Source: Bacteroidota bacterium
GTDB taxonomy: Bacteria > Bacteroidota > Bacteroidia > Bacteroidales > Lentimicrobiaceae
Length of the DNA stretch: 64,000 bases
Direction of reading: 5' to 3'
Assembly: GCA_023441805.1 (NCBI GenBank)
Contig: JAEZNO010000002.1
Location: forward strand, 1 to 64,000
Below, piece after piece: positions 16,885 through 25,093 of this stretch. Under the pieces are notes generated by a model that saw nothing but the letters and a program-made list of their open reading frames with translations, ran no database searches and had not been told where the DNA came from. The translations under genes and the position numbers were made by a program. Positions within the stretch are counted from its first letter, which is position 1. Every line of letters starts with the position of its first letter.

Positions 16885-16892
16885 CAAAAATA
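16885..16892 (-). promoter_or_regulatory. -7 element for the M16 peptidase gene
   Basis: Reverse-strand TATTTTTG fits TAnnTTTG but lies only 7 bp from the ATG, implying a leaderless or near-leaderless transcript. No -33 element was recognised. Confidence 0.35.
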
Positions 16893-17339
16893 AGAAATAA
16901 TGGGGTTCGGTGGTTTCGATTGTTTTGATGGTTTCGGTTGCCAGGCTAGTTTCTATAACATGCTGTCTCAGTTTCTTGCCTGAAGCATCATAGTAATAGT
17001 CTAACCGTATTGCGTTTTAGAGTCCTGAATAATCGGTATCAAAACAACCGTAACACCAATAACAATCGAAACAATGAATCAGGTACACCTTCACCGCCAA
17101 CCCAGTACTAAAGAGGTAGTCCCTTTACCCTCCCTTTACCCTCTCCTTACCCTCCCTTTACCCTAGGGGTATGGAGAGGGTAAAGGGAGGGTAAAGGGAT
17201 GGTAAAGGGAGGACAGGATTAATACGTTGATATCCAGTAAAAAATTAACCCTTAGAAGTTCGGCATTTCGATCATTTTCGAAATGCTTTTACCTCAGGAA
17301 AAATGTGTAGTACAGAATGGAAATTTATTGAAACAAGGA
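16893..17339. other. Gene-free region with hairpins
   Basis: No supported gene. It holds the 11-bp repeat array at 17121-17209 and a perfect 9-bp hairpin GCATTTCGA / TCGAAATGC at 17263-17286. Loose complementary stretches (GTTTCGATTGTTTTGATGG near 16914 and ACAATCGAAAC near 17063) could pair over a distance. Nothing else was recognised. Confidence 0.6.
17121..17209. repeat. Inverted array of 11-bp repeats (4 + 4)
   Basis: Four direct copies of CCCTTTACCCT (third copy varied) fill 17121-17164. After a single A, four copies in reverse orientation (AGGGTAAAGGG and variants) fill 17166-17209. The whole can fold into a stem of about 40 bp. The G-rich side has several runs of three or more G per strand, so a quadruplex is also conceivable. 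It is in the gap between the divergent-side ends of the M16 gene and the GldN-like gene. Confidence 0.9.
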
Positions 17340-17882
17340 TTACTTGTTTTCCAGTGGGAATTTCTTTACAAATGATATCCAGTATAGAGGCAGGTGTCCT
17401 CTTAATTCGCCTGCTTCAGTGTAGCTTTCAAGCATCGGACACATCGCTATTACTTTTTTGGTTACATGCCCTGTTTCCTCGTTCAGGTACCACTCTTCGA
17501 GGAACCGAACTTTTGAAATATCCGATAACTCAATATTATTGATTACCAGCGTATCGAATTCCTCATATGGAGGATAATCACGCTGAAGTGTCATAAGCTC
17601 TTTACGCCTGCTTCTTTGAGCAATCTCATCAGAAGTGAGTTGCTCATGTGTTATCACATCATAAACCTTATGTTTGCCGCTTTTTGAAGCCTCGATAATT
17701 GATTTCACCAATTTCTCCCGCTTATGACTCTCAAGGTTTTGCACCCACCATTCAAGATCTTTCTCAGGTGACACAATTGTAACGTCATACTGTATGCGGT
17801 CAGTTAGTTTCTCTCCCTTTTTTGAGCAACCGCCTGTAATCACTAAAAGTAAGAAAATACCGATATAGCTGTACAATTTCAT
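17340..17882 (-). CDS. GldN-like lipoprotein
   Basis: A 180-residue protein with a clear lipoprotein signal (IGIFLLLVITGGC, Cys19). Its last 60 residues, VRFLEEWYLNEETGHVTKKV then MCPMLES and ELRGHLPLYWISF, resemble the C-terminal pattern of GldN/PorN, the periplasmic part of the type IX secretion and gliding motor, where a conserved xKExWFFD...RIIGIAPV...LFWIYFP pattern is found. The central KHKVYDVITHEQLTSDEI also fits. No gldKLM genes are nearby, so it may be a paralogue with another role. The similarity is from memory and untested. Confidence 0.65.
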   Translation of the reverse strand: MKLYSYIGIFLLLVITGGCSKKGEKLTDRIQYDVTIVSPEKDLEWWVQNLESHKREKLVKSIIEASKSGKHKVYDVITHEQLTSDEIAQRSRRKELMTLQRDYPPYEEFDTLVINNIELSDISKVRFLEEWYLNEETGHVTKKVIAMCPMLESYTEAGELRGHLPLYWISFVKKFPLENK

Positions 17883-17932
17883 AGTTGATCTTTTATAGTG
17901 CCGAAAATAGTGAAATTACCATTACAATACGG

Positions 17933-17940
17933 TAAATTTG
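17933..17940 (+). promoter_or_regulatory. -7 element for the TPR membrane protein gene
   Basis: TAAATTTG fits TAnnTTTG. It overlaps the TTG at 17938, so transcription should start downstream of that codon, favouring the ATG at 17965. Confidence 0.45.
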
Positions 17941-17964
17941 CATGTTTATTTTATCAACAATTTG

Positions 17965-19677
17965 ATGATAGCGGTTAAGGAAAGAACAAAATTAACTGAA
18001 AGCAGATCGGGTTTAAGGCTTTTTGGCAGGCAAGTCAAGCATCAAACCATTTTGATCTTATCACTCTTGTTATTCACGTTTTTTCTCTACTCAGGATCCC
18101 TCAAAAACGAAGTACTTGTCGGATGGGACGATGGCGAGTACCTTACTAATCCTGTGGTCACTAATCCAGTACAAGGTTCCGGCTCAGCAATTTTCAATGA
18201 ATTTCACCTGGGGATGTATCAACCGCTTGCAGTATTAAGCTTCCTGTTTAATTATAAACTGTCAGGTGATACTGCTTTTGGCTACATTTTAGTCAATATT
18301 CTTTTGCATTTATGGAATACATGGCTTGTTTATAAGCTAATGATTAGTTGGTTAAAACGGTTTGAAGCAGCATTCCTGGTCTCATTGTTTTTTGCCATCC
18401 ATCCCATGCATGTTGAAGGTGTTGTTTGGATATCGACCCGCAGTTCACTACTTTACTCAGTTTTCTTTTTGTCAGGTTTGATCAGATACGATAAATACCT
18501 AAACACCAATTCATCAAAGGATTATGTTTATACCCTTATCCTTTATGTAATATCGCTATTCTGCAAGTCGATGGCGGCAACATTTCCGCTTATTTTGCTT
18601 TTGGTTGATTATCTGCGATGCCGAAAACTCAACGGGAAGGTGCTAATCGAGAAAATCCCGTTTTTAATTCTCTCAATAATTTTTGGTATAGTCGCAATAA
18701 AAGCATCAGCATCTTTCGGGCATATAACAGTACTTGAAAATGAGTACGGTATTTTCGAAAGGATTGCCCTCCTGTTGTATGGTGTATCATTCTACATTGT
18801 GAAACTTGTGCTTCCTATTAATCTCTCGGCCATATATGCCTTTCCTGCTGATGTAAATGGAAATTTACCCGGCTGGATATACACTCCGATGATTGCTCTT
18901 GTTGTTTATGCTTTAATAATCCTCAGATCGCGTGATAACAGGCGACTTTACATTTTCGGTGGTTTATTTTTTATAGCTAGTATAAGTATGGTCCTGCCGC
19001 TTTTTTGGTCACGCATTTTTATTACTGCCGACAGGTATACATATATCCCGTATATAGGGCTATTAATCATTATAGCTACGGGATGTACTAAAATCTTTGA
19101 TCAATTGAAGTATTCACAGCGCCAAACAAAGAACATGGTTTACTTTGTTGCCATACTTACGTTGTTATTTTTAAGTGTGACAGTTATAAAACGAATAAGA
19201 GTCTGGCACGATGTACCGGCGTTGATGACAGATGTTATTGAGAACCACAGATCGGATACCGATTTGGCTCATGCCTATTTTTACTTAGGCAATTATCATG
19301 ATGTTAGGGGTGAGGAAGAGGAAGCAATAAAGAACTATGGACTATCAATCAGCAGGAACCCAAAATACCTATTGGCTTACAACAACAGGGCAATAATATA
19401 CGGCAAGCATGGAAATGCAAAGAGTGCCATAAATGACCTGACTAAAGCGATATCCTTGAAACCTGATTACGCGGAGGCATGGTATAACCGGGGTGTCGCA
19501 TATTATCAATTGCAAGAAACAGACAAAGCCTGCCAAGATTGGAAGAAGGCTGCGGAACTGGGATTTGCGGAAGCGAACAATGTGATTGGAATGTATTGCT
19601 ATGGCTCCTCCGAAAAACCTGACAACCCAAATCAGACAAACTTTCACACAGCTCCGAACAAGGAGTGGATTCAATGA
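17965..19677 (+). CDS. TMTC-like GT-C membrane protein with C-terminal TPRs
   Basis: A 570-residue multi-pass membrane protein. Ten or so hydrophobic helices fill residues 35-410. The first periplasmic loop carries VGWDDGEYLTNP, the acidic pair seen in GT-C-fold glycosyltransferases of the protein O-mannosyltransferase and TMTC type. The last 150 residues hold about three tetratricopeptide repeats (HAYFYLGNYHDVRGEEEEAI, LAYNNRAIIYGKHGNAKSAI, AEAWYNRGVAYYQLQETDKA). It probably transfers a sugar from a lipid carrier to a protein or glycan, but donor and acceptor are unknown. ATG 17965 is chosen over TTG 17938. Its last 4 bp overlap the next gene's ATG. Confidence 0.8.
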   Translation: MIAVKERTKLTESRSGLRLFGRQVKHQTILILSLLLFTFFLYSGSLKNEVLVGWDDGEYLTNPVVTNPVQGSGSAIFNEFHLGMYQPLAVLSFLFNYKLSGDTAFGYILVNILLHLWNTWLVYKLMISWLKRFEAAFLVSLFFAIHPMHVEGVVWISTRSSLLYSVFFLSGLIRYDKYLNTNSSKDYVYTLILYVISLFCKSMAATFPLILLLVDYLRCRKLNGKVLIEKIPFLILSIIFGIVAIKASASFGHITVLENEYGIFERIALLLYGVSFYIVKLVLPINLSAIYAFPADVNGNLPGWIYTPMIALVVYALIILRSRDNRRLYIFGGLFFIASISMVLPLFWSRIFITADRYTYIPYIGLLIIIATGCTKIFDQLKYSQRQTKNMVYFVAILTLLFLSVTVIKRIRVWHDVPALMTDVIENHRSDTDLAHAYFYLGNYHDVRGEEEEAIKNYGLSISRNPKYLLAYNNRAIIYGKHGNAKSAINDLTKAISLKPDYAEAWYNRGVAYYQLQETDKACQDWKKAAELGFAEANNVIGMYCYGSSEKPDNPNQTNFHTAPNKEWIQ

Positions 19678-20678
19678 ACATTGAACTGGGTGCAAGAAGA
19701 ACAGGAAAAACAGTCTTCTTAAAGAGGTTTCTAAGTGAAAGAATCAGCGATCCTTATCTTTTCTTAAATGGTGAAGATTTGACAGTACAAACCAGTCTCT
19801 CAAACCGGACTTTGGAAAATTATAAATTACTGCTTGGTAATAAACGGCTACTTATTATTGATGAGGCACAGAAGATCGCTGAAATTGGGTTGATACTTAA
19901 GTTTATGGTTGATAATATCGAAGGGCTTAAAATAATAGCTACCGGTTCTTCAGTATTTGACTTTTCAAATAAGTTGGGAGAACCTCTTACTGGCAGGAAA
20001 TACTCGGTCAATATTTTTCCGTTTGCACAGTTAGAATTTGCGAATTACGAGAATATAATTGAGTCCCGTTCACGACTGGAAGAGAGATTAATTTATGGAT
20101 CTTATCCTGAATTGATTCATTTACAGGATCTTGAAGGAAAGAAAGATTACTTGCGCGAACTGGTAAGTTCTTACTTATTACGAGATATTCTTGAGTTTGA
20201 AGGAGTGCGAAACTCTGATAAAATGTACGCTTTGTTACGACTAATTGCATTCCAGATTGGAAAGGAAGTGTCTCTTGAAGAATTGGGCAAACAGCTTTCA
20301 TTAAGCCGGAATACTGTTGAAAAATATCTTGACCTGTTGAGTAAGGTTTTTATCATCTATAAATTGGCAGGGTTCAGCAGAAACCTTAGAAGTGAGATTA
20401 CAAAAACCAGTCGGTGGTATTTCGTGGATAATGGTATTCGCAATACCCTAATAAATAATTTTAACCCGATAGCATTACGAAATGATATTGGTGAATTATG
20501 GGAAAACTATTTACTTTCAGAACGAATAAAATGCCAATACTATAAAAGTCAACTCGCAAATAATTACTTCTGGCGAACCTATGAACAAAAGGAAATTGAC
20601 TGGATAGAAGAAAAAGACGGAAAGTTGAATGCTTATGAAATAAAATGGAGCACTGATAAAATTATTAAAGCCCCCTAG
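19674..20678 (+). CDS. AAA_14/DUF4143 ATPase, C-terminus frameshifted
   Basis: This P-loop ATPase family joins an AAA_14 core to a DUF4143 nuclease-like domain; it is common and its role is poorly known. Visible are Walker A ELGARRTGKTVFL, Walker B KRLLIIDEAQKI, the sensor IIATGSSVFDFSNK, the winged helix SLEELGKQLSLSRNTVEKYL and RWYFVDNGIRN. The frame stops at KAP, but one base more in the C5 run near 20671 would continue as LAWVKAYPNSSFTVINPDNY to a TGA ending at 20752, the usual family ending. The N-terminus is also about 20 residues short. AAGGAG lies 7 bp before the ATG. It may be a pseudogene or a sequencing error. Confidence 0.8.
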   Translation: MNIELGARRTGKTVFLKRFLSERISDPYLFLNGEDLTVQTSLSNRTLENYKLLLGNKRLLIIDEAQKIAEIGLILKFMVDNIEGLKIIATGSSVFDFSNKLGEPLTGRKYSVNIFPFAQLEFANYENIIESRSRLEERLIYGSYPELIHLQDLEGKKDYLRELVSSYLLRDILEFEGVRNSDKMYALLRLIAFQIGKEVSLEELGKQLSLSRNTVEKYLDLLSKVFIIYKLAGFSRNLRSEITKTSRWYFVDNGIRNTLINNFNPIALRNDIGELWENYLLSERIKCQYYKSQLANNYFWRTYEQKEIDWIEEKDGKLNAYEIKWSTDKIIKAP

Positions 20679-20783
20679 CCTGGGTTAAAGCTTATCCTAA
20701 CAGTTCATTTACAGTAATAAATCCCGACAATTACCTTACCTGGATAATGTGAACTTATCTACCTCCTTAAGAACATAACACGT

Positions 20784-20820
20784 CAGCACCCTTTGGGGAT
20801 TAGATCCCCAAAGGGTGCTG
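20784..20820. terminator. Bidirectional hairpin between convergent genes
   Basis: A perfect 17-bp stem, CAGCACCCTTTGGGGAT and its complement, with loop TAG. It lies between the converging ATPase and purC genes and probably ends both transcripts, though it lacks a T-tract on either side. Confidence 0.6.
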
Positions 20821-20869
20821 CGTTTGAACCATGTATTGCGTATGATTGAATATTAGTAGTAAATAAGAC

Positions 20870-21820
20870 CTACCTATAATATGCCGTTAAAAACCCAAGT
20901 ATATTATTTTCAACTCTCTGCAAAACATTTGAGATATCGGCACGCTCGAATTTGTTTCCGGTGATGTTTTCATATAGCTCAATGTATCGCTCGGACACCT
21001 GATTTACGAATTCATCGGTCATCTCTGGAATAGTTTGACCTTCTTTACCCTGAAAGTTATTTGCAATTAGCCACTCTCGTACGAATTCCTTCGACAGTTG
21101 TCGCTGTGGTTCACCTTTCTGCTGTCGTTCATCGTAACCTTCAAGATAGAAGTACCGTGATGAGTCAGGGGTGTGAATTTCATCAATAAGGAAAATATCA
21201 TTTCCATCCTTTCCAAATTCGTACTTAGTATCAACCAGTATCAATCCCATACTGTTGGCTATTTCACTCCCGCGTTTAAAAATCCTGCGGGTATAATCCT
21301 CAAGTTTAATGTAGTCTTCTTCACTTACAAGACCGGAACTTATTATTTCTTCGCGGGAAATGTCTTCATCATGTCCAACCATTGCTTTAGTGGTGGGGGT
21401 GATTATTGGTTCGGGGAACTTGTCGTTTTCCTTCATCCCCTCGGGCATTGGCACTCTACATATTGCTCGTTTACCACTCTTATATTCTCGCCAGGCATGT
21501 CCCGATAAATAACCTCTAATAACCATTTCAACTTTAAATGGCTCACAAAGTCGGCCGACAGTAACCATCGGATCGGGAGTGGCTAATTTCCAATTGGGCA
21601 CAATGTCAGATGTATCGTCGAGAAATTTAGCTGCTATTTGATTCAGAACCTGACCTTTATATGGTATTCCCTTAGGTAGAACCACATCGAATGCTGATAT
21701 ACGGTCGGTTGTTACCATAATCAGTAATTCATCCTTGATGTGATAAACATCACGTACTTTGCCAATGTAAAGGTCAGTCTGCCCGGGCAGATTGAAGTTA
21801 GTTTTTGTGACAGCGTTCAT
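20870..21820 (-). CDS. purC: Phosphoribosylaminoimidazole-succinocarboxamide synthase
   Basis: PurC (SAICAR synthetase) condenses CAIR with aspartate using ATP, the step after PurE. The 316-residue length marks the long form found in Bacteroidota and yeast. Motifs: YIGKVRDVYHI with the ATP-binding Lys, MVTTDRISAFDVVLPKGIPY, VEMVIRGYLSGHAWREYKSG and LVDTKYEFG, followed by IFLIDEIHTPDSSRYF. It is a single gene with a palindrome downstream. No other pur gene is adjacent. Confidence 0.97.
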   Translation of the reverse strand: MNAVTKTNFNLPGQTDLYIGKVRDVYHIKDELLIMVTTDRISAFDVVLPKGIPYKGQVLNQIAAKFLDDTSDIVPNWKLATPDPMVTVGRLCEPFKVEMVIRGYLSGHAWREYKSGKRAICRVPMPEGMKENDKFPEPIITPTTKAMVGHDEDISREEIISSGLVSEEDYIKLEDYTRRIFKRGSEIANSMGLILVDTKYEFGKDGNDIFLIDEIHTPDSSRYFYLEGYDERQQKGEPQRQLSKEFVREWLIANNFQGKEGQTIPEMTDEFVNQVSERYIELYENITGNKFERADISNVLQRVENNILGFLTAYYR

Positions 21821-21889
21821 GCAACTTTGTGTTTAGGTTTATATTATAGGGTCAATTTTCTGCTCTTGTATTCGAATAATTCAATCAGA

Positions 21890-23593
21890 CTACTCTGATT
21901 TTATCCACATGAATTCATATGGTTTGAGTGTCAAAGGGAAAATAACCGGCAAGTCAGTGAGTATGTTTACACTCCTTTTGTTTAGAAAATCTTTGTCGAT
22001 TGTTACCTTCTGATCAGAAAGGTTCTGCACTACAGTTACCGTCTTATCGGCTAAGATCCTTTGATAAGCTAAGACATGCCGTGACCGGGTATTTTCAGGT
22101 GTTATCCATTGTAAATCACCTCTGCTGAATTCAGGGTGTTTTGATCTTATGGCTATCATTTTCCTGAGATTCTGATTTACTTTTGATGCAAGAGAATCAG
22201 GATCATTCAGCTGTTTTTCAATTTCAGACCAATTGAGATATCCTCTTGCAAGATACCTTGAATCCTCTTTGCCGGTCATTTCCTTGTACATCATGAAGAA
22301 TTTTTCGTCATTTAGTTTTGCAAATTCATCACCATAATATATGATTGGTGTACCGGGCAAAGTAAGCATGATACTATATGCAAGTGATATTTTGCGGTGA
22401 TCACGGTTGAGTAATTCCGATAGTCTTGCCGATATACCCTCTCCCACTCTGAAATCCCATTCGGGTTTCATACAGTAATGTCCATGTATAATTTCCCGAT
22501 CCTGAGGTGTAACCATTTCGAGTGTTAACTCATCATGTAACCTGAGAAACATAAACCACTGATTGTCGGCACCTATACGAGGAGTGGTATCAGGATGCAG
22601 AATCTGTTCAACAGGCGCAGGATCCTGAATGGCTAACGACTTAAAGATCATTGGCATTAATGGGAAATGATATCCTGCATGGCACTCATCATTATCACCG
22701 AAATACCTTACCACTTCAACAGGAGGCTGGCATGCTTCGGCAAGCAACAGAGTGTTAGGACGAACGTAATCAAGAACAGACCTGAAAATCTTGAGGATAG
22801 TATGAGTTTGAGGCAGGTTTTCGCAATTAGTACCATCTTCCTTCCAAATGTAAGGTATTGCGTCAGCCCTGAAACCATCAAGGCCTTGCTGTAACCAGAA
22901 AAGAAGAATGGCAACAATCTCCTTAAGAACTTCGGGATTTTTATAATTAAGATCGGGCTGGAATTCAAAGAATCGGTGGAAGAAGTACCAATCACCATCT
23001 TTTTGCCAGTTGGATGGGACCATTCCTTTGAAGATTAACCGGGTTTCCTTATACAGATTGGTATCCTTATTCCAGATGTAATAATCTCGGTATGGATTAT
23101 CAGGGCCTTTGCGGGATTCCCGGAACCAGGGATGTTCTTCACTGGTATGATTCATGGCAATATCAAAGATTACCCTAATGCCATGTTTATGTGCATTTTC
23201 GAGAAACTTTCTGAATTCAGCCTGTTTAACTTCAACAGAAGTGTCTGCCGGTAATCCTAATAACTCTGCTCTGATATTTCTATAATCACGAATGTCGAAA
23301 CCCGCATCACGCATTGGTGAATCAAGTATGGGTAATAACCAGAGACAGGTGACTCCCAGTTTATGAAGATGGTCCATTTTTTCATTTAAACCATCAAAAG
23401 TGTGGTTAAACAGGTCTACATAAGCTGCATATACTATTGCATCTTTGTACCATCCCTGAGGTTGTGGAGAGAATGAAAACGAATTTTTAACATCATCAAC
23501 CATTTGAATAAATGAGTTGAATTTCTCATTTCCGGCATCTGGATATAACTCCTTCCAATAGTTAAAAATCCTGCTTTTTACTTCGTTTTCCAT
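21890..23593 (-). CDS. GH13 alpha-glucan-active enzyme (trehalose synthase/glucosidase-like)
   Basis: A 567-residue cytoplasmic glycoside hydrolase family 13 protein with no signal peptide. All four conserved regions are visible: RVIFDIAMNHTSEEHPWF, GLDGFRADAIPYIWKEDG with the nucleophile Asp, LLLAEACQP with the acid Glu, and MFLRLHDELTLEM, here with the pattern LHDE in place of the usual xNHD. The DSPMRDAGFDIRDYRNI and HPWFRESRKGPDNPYRDYYIW segments resemble trehalose synthase and oligo-glucosidase subfamilies. It may act on maltose, trehalose or sucrose; the exact reaction is undetermined. It is divergent from the aspartyl protease gene, 150 bp apart from that ATG. Confidence 0.9.
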   Translation of the reverse strand: MENEVKSRIFNYWKELYPDAGNEKFNSFIQMVDDVKNSFSFSPQPQGWYKDAIVYAAYVDLFNHTFDGLNEKMDHLHKLGVTCLWLLPILDSPMRDAGFDIRDYRNIRAELLGLPADTSVEVKQAEFRKFLENAHKHGIRVIFDIAMNHTSEEHPWFRESRKGPDNPYRDYYIWNKDTNLYKETRLIFKGMVPSNWQKDGDWYFFHRFFEFQPDLNYKNPEVLKEIVAILLFWLQQGLDGFRADAIPYIWKEDGTNCENLPQTHTILKIFRSVLDYVRPNTLLLAEACQPPVEVVRYFGDNDECHAGYHFPLMPMIFKSLAIQDPAPVEQILHPDTTPRIGADNQWFMFLRLHDELTLEMVTPQDREIIHGHYCMKPEWDFRVGEGISARLSELLNRDHRKISLAYSIMLTLPGTPIIYYGDEFAKLNDEKFFMMYKEMTGKEDSRYLARGYLNWSEIEKQLNDPDSLASKVNQNLRKMIAIRSKHPEFSRGDLQWITPENTRSRHVLAYQRILADKTVTVVQNLSDQKVTIDKDFLNKRSVNILTDLPVIFPLTLKPYEFMWIKSE

Positions 23594-23743
23594 CTCTTTT
23601 AATTGTAGATAACCCTGATTAACATTTGAAATGCAAATTTAATTCAAAAACCTTTTTATCAAGGCTGAATGTTTTTTATCTTCGTATTGGGAAGAAACAC
23701 TGTAGTTTATAACATGACTCCAAAAATCATGTTATGCAGCACT

Positions 23744-24979
23744 ATGAATAAGCGAAGCATGCAATATCGACTCCTGCTTTTAGTATTTACCTTAATCACA
23801 AGCAGCCTTTTTGGACAACGTGGCACCTTTCAATTGCCTGAAAGAAAAAAAAGGATCACTACTGCATTTGAGAATTATGACAATATTGTGGTCGTTGAAC
23901 TCAAACTCAGTGATTCAATTCCTATAAGACTCATACTTGACAGTGGCATTGAAGGAATTATTTTAACCGACAGAGAATTGGTTGATGCGCTAAGTCCATC
24001 ATGTACCCGTATGTTTAATCTTACTGCTCCCGGTACAGATATCAGTTTGGCAGCATGCATTACTTCAAGCATTAAAGTGAGATTTCCGGGGCTGTTACCA
24101 ATTGACGCTAATTTAGTATTGTTACAGGAAGATTACTTTTCTCTTGATTCATTCATTGGTGCCAAAGTACACGGGCTGATAGGCTTGGAGAAATTCAGGA
24201 ATCTTGTCGTGACAATCAATTATGGGAAGAACGTTCTGCAATTCTCCAATTCAGAGAAATATAAGGTTCCCAAACGAGCTGAAATAGTGCCAATTAATGT
24301 GCTGAGGGGTCGACCATATATTTCTGCCAGAGTTGAGCTTGACACAAAGGAAATACGTGACCTCTGGCTAATGATAGATTCAGGAGCAAACCATCCATTA
24401 TTACTCGAAACTGATTCTACCGAAACATATAAACCGATACGTTCTTTAAAGACTACAATCGGGCGTGGTCTGGGTGGTTCTATTAATGGTGAATTTGTAA
24501 GATCGGGATGGCTGTTGATCGGAAATTCGCGGTTAGATAACATAATCACTTCAATTTCATCAGATTACCTATCAGGGAATCCATCAAACAGAAGCTTCAG
24601 GGATGGAACACTGGGTGCCGGAGCACTGGCACGCTTTAACGTGTCATTCGATTATTTGCACGACAGATTAATCCTTGAGAAAGGCACTAAATTCAACGAT
24701 CCTTTTGAGTACAATATGAGTGGAATCACATTCGAATGCATCAACAGTGGCTTTAATATTTTCAAAGTAAATGAGATTATTTATGATTCACCGGCTTATC
24801 ATGCCGGAATTCATCCTGACGATCTTTTGATGAGTATAAATGGCAAAGCAGCATTTACTTTGAATCTCGGTGAGCTTAATGCAATATTAAGCAGCGGTCC
24901 CCGAAACTTTGTGACGATGGTAATAAGCAGAGACGGCCAGATAATGACATTCAAATTCAGGTTAAAAAGACTTATTTAA
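23744..24979 (+). CDS. Secreted retropepsin-like aspartyl protease with PDZ domain
   Basis: I choose ATG 23744 (MNKRSMQYRLLLLVFTLITS, signal peptide ending SLFGQ) over the upstream frame start at 23669. The 411-residue product has two retropepsin-like half-sites, RLILDSGIEGIILTDREL and LWLMIDSGANHPLLLE, each with a D-S/T-G active-site triad, consistent with an internal dimer-like aspartyl protease. A PDZ domain fills about the last 85 residues (DSPAYHAGIHPDDLLMSING). Such proteins occur widely in Bacteroidota envelopes and their substrates are unknown. The neighbours are both GH13 enzymes, but no functional tie is evident. Confidence 0.88.
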   Translation: MNKRSMQYRLLLLVFTLITSSLFGQRGTFQLPERKKRITTAFENYDNIVVVELKLSDSIPIRLILDSGIEGIILTDRELVDALSPSCTRMFNLTAPGTDISLAACITSSIKVRFPGLLPIDANLVLLQEDYFSLDSFIGAKVHGLIGLEKFRNLVVTINYGKNVLQFSNSEKYKVPKRAEIVPINVLRGRPYISARVELDTKEIRDLWLMIDSGANHPLLLETDSTETYKPIRSLKTTIGRGLGGSINGEFVRSGWLLIGNSRLDNIITSISSDYLSGNPSNRSFRDGTLGAGALARFNVSFDYLHDRLILEKGTKFNDPFEYNMSGITFECINSGFNIFKVNEIIYDSPAYHAGIHPDDLLMSINGKAAFTLNLGELNAILSSGPRNFVTMVISRDGQIMTFKFRLKRLI

Positions 24980-25093
24980 CCACATCATTTCACCTGTTCT
25001 TACCTCCCTTTTCATTAAATTTGACCACCCACTTTGGAGAAGTAATTTTTCTAAAGAAAAATTGCTGAAAGAAACCCTTTATACAAGACAATC

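Noticed and set aside
17121..17209. CRISPR array
   Set aside because: Units are 11 bp, contiguous without spacers and inverted at the centre; no cas gene is near.
17938..17964. TTG start for the TMTC-like gene
   Set aside because: It overlaps a TAAATTTG -7 element, so the codon would lie at or before the transcript start; ATG 17965 fits better.
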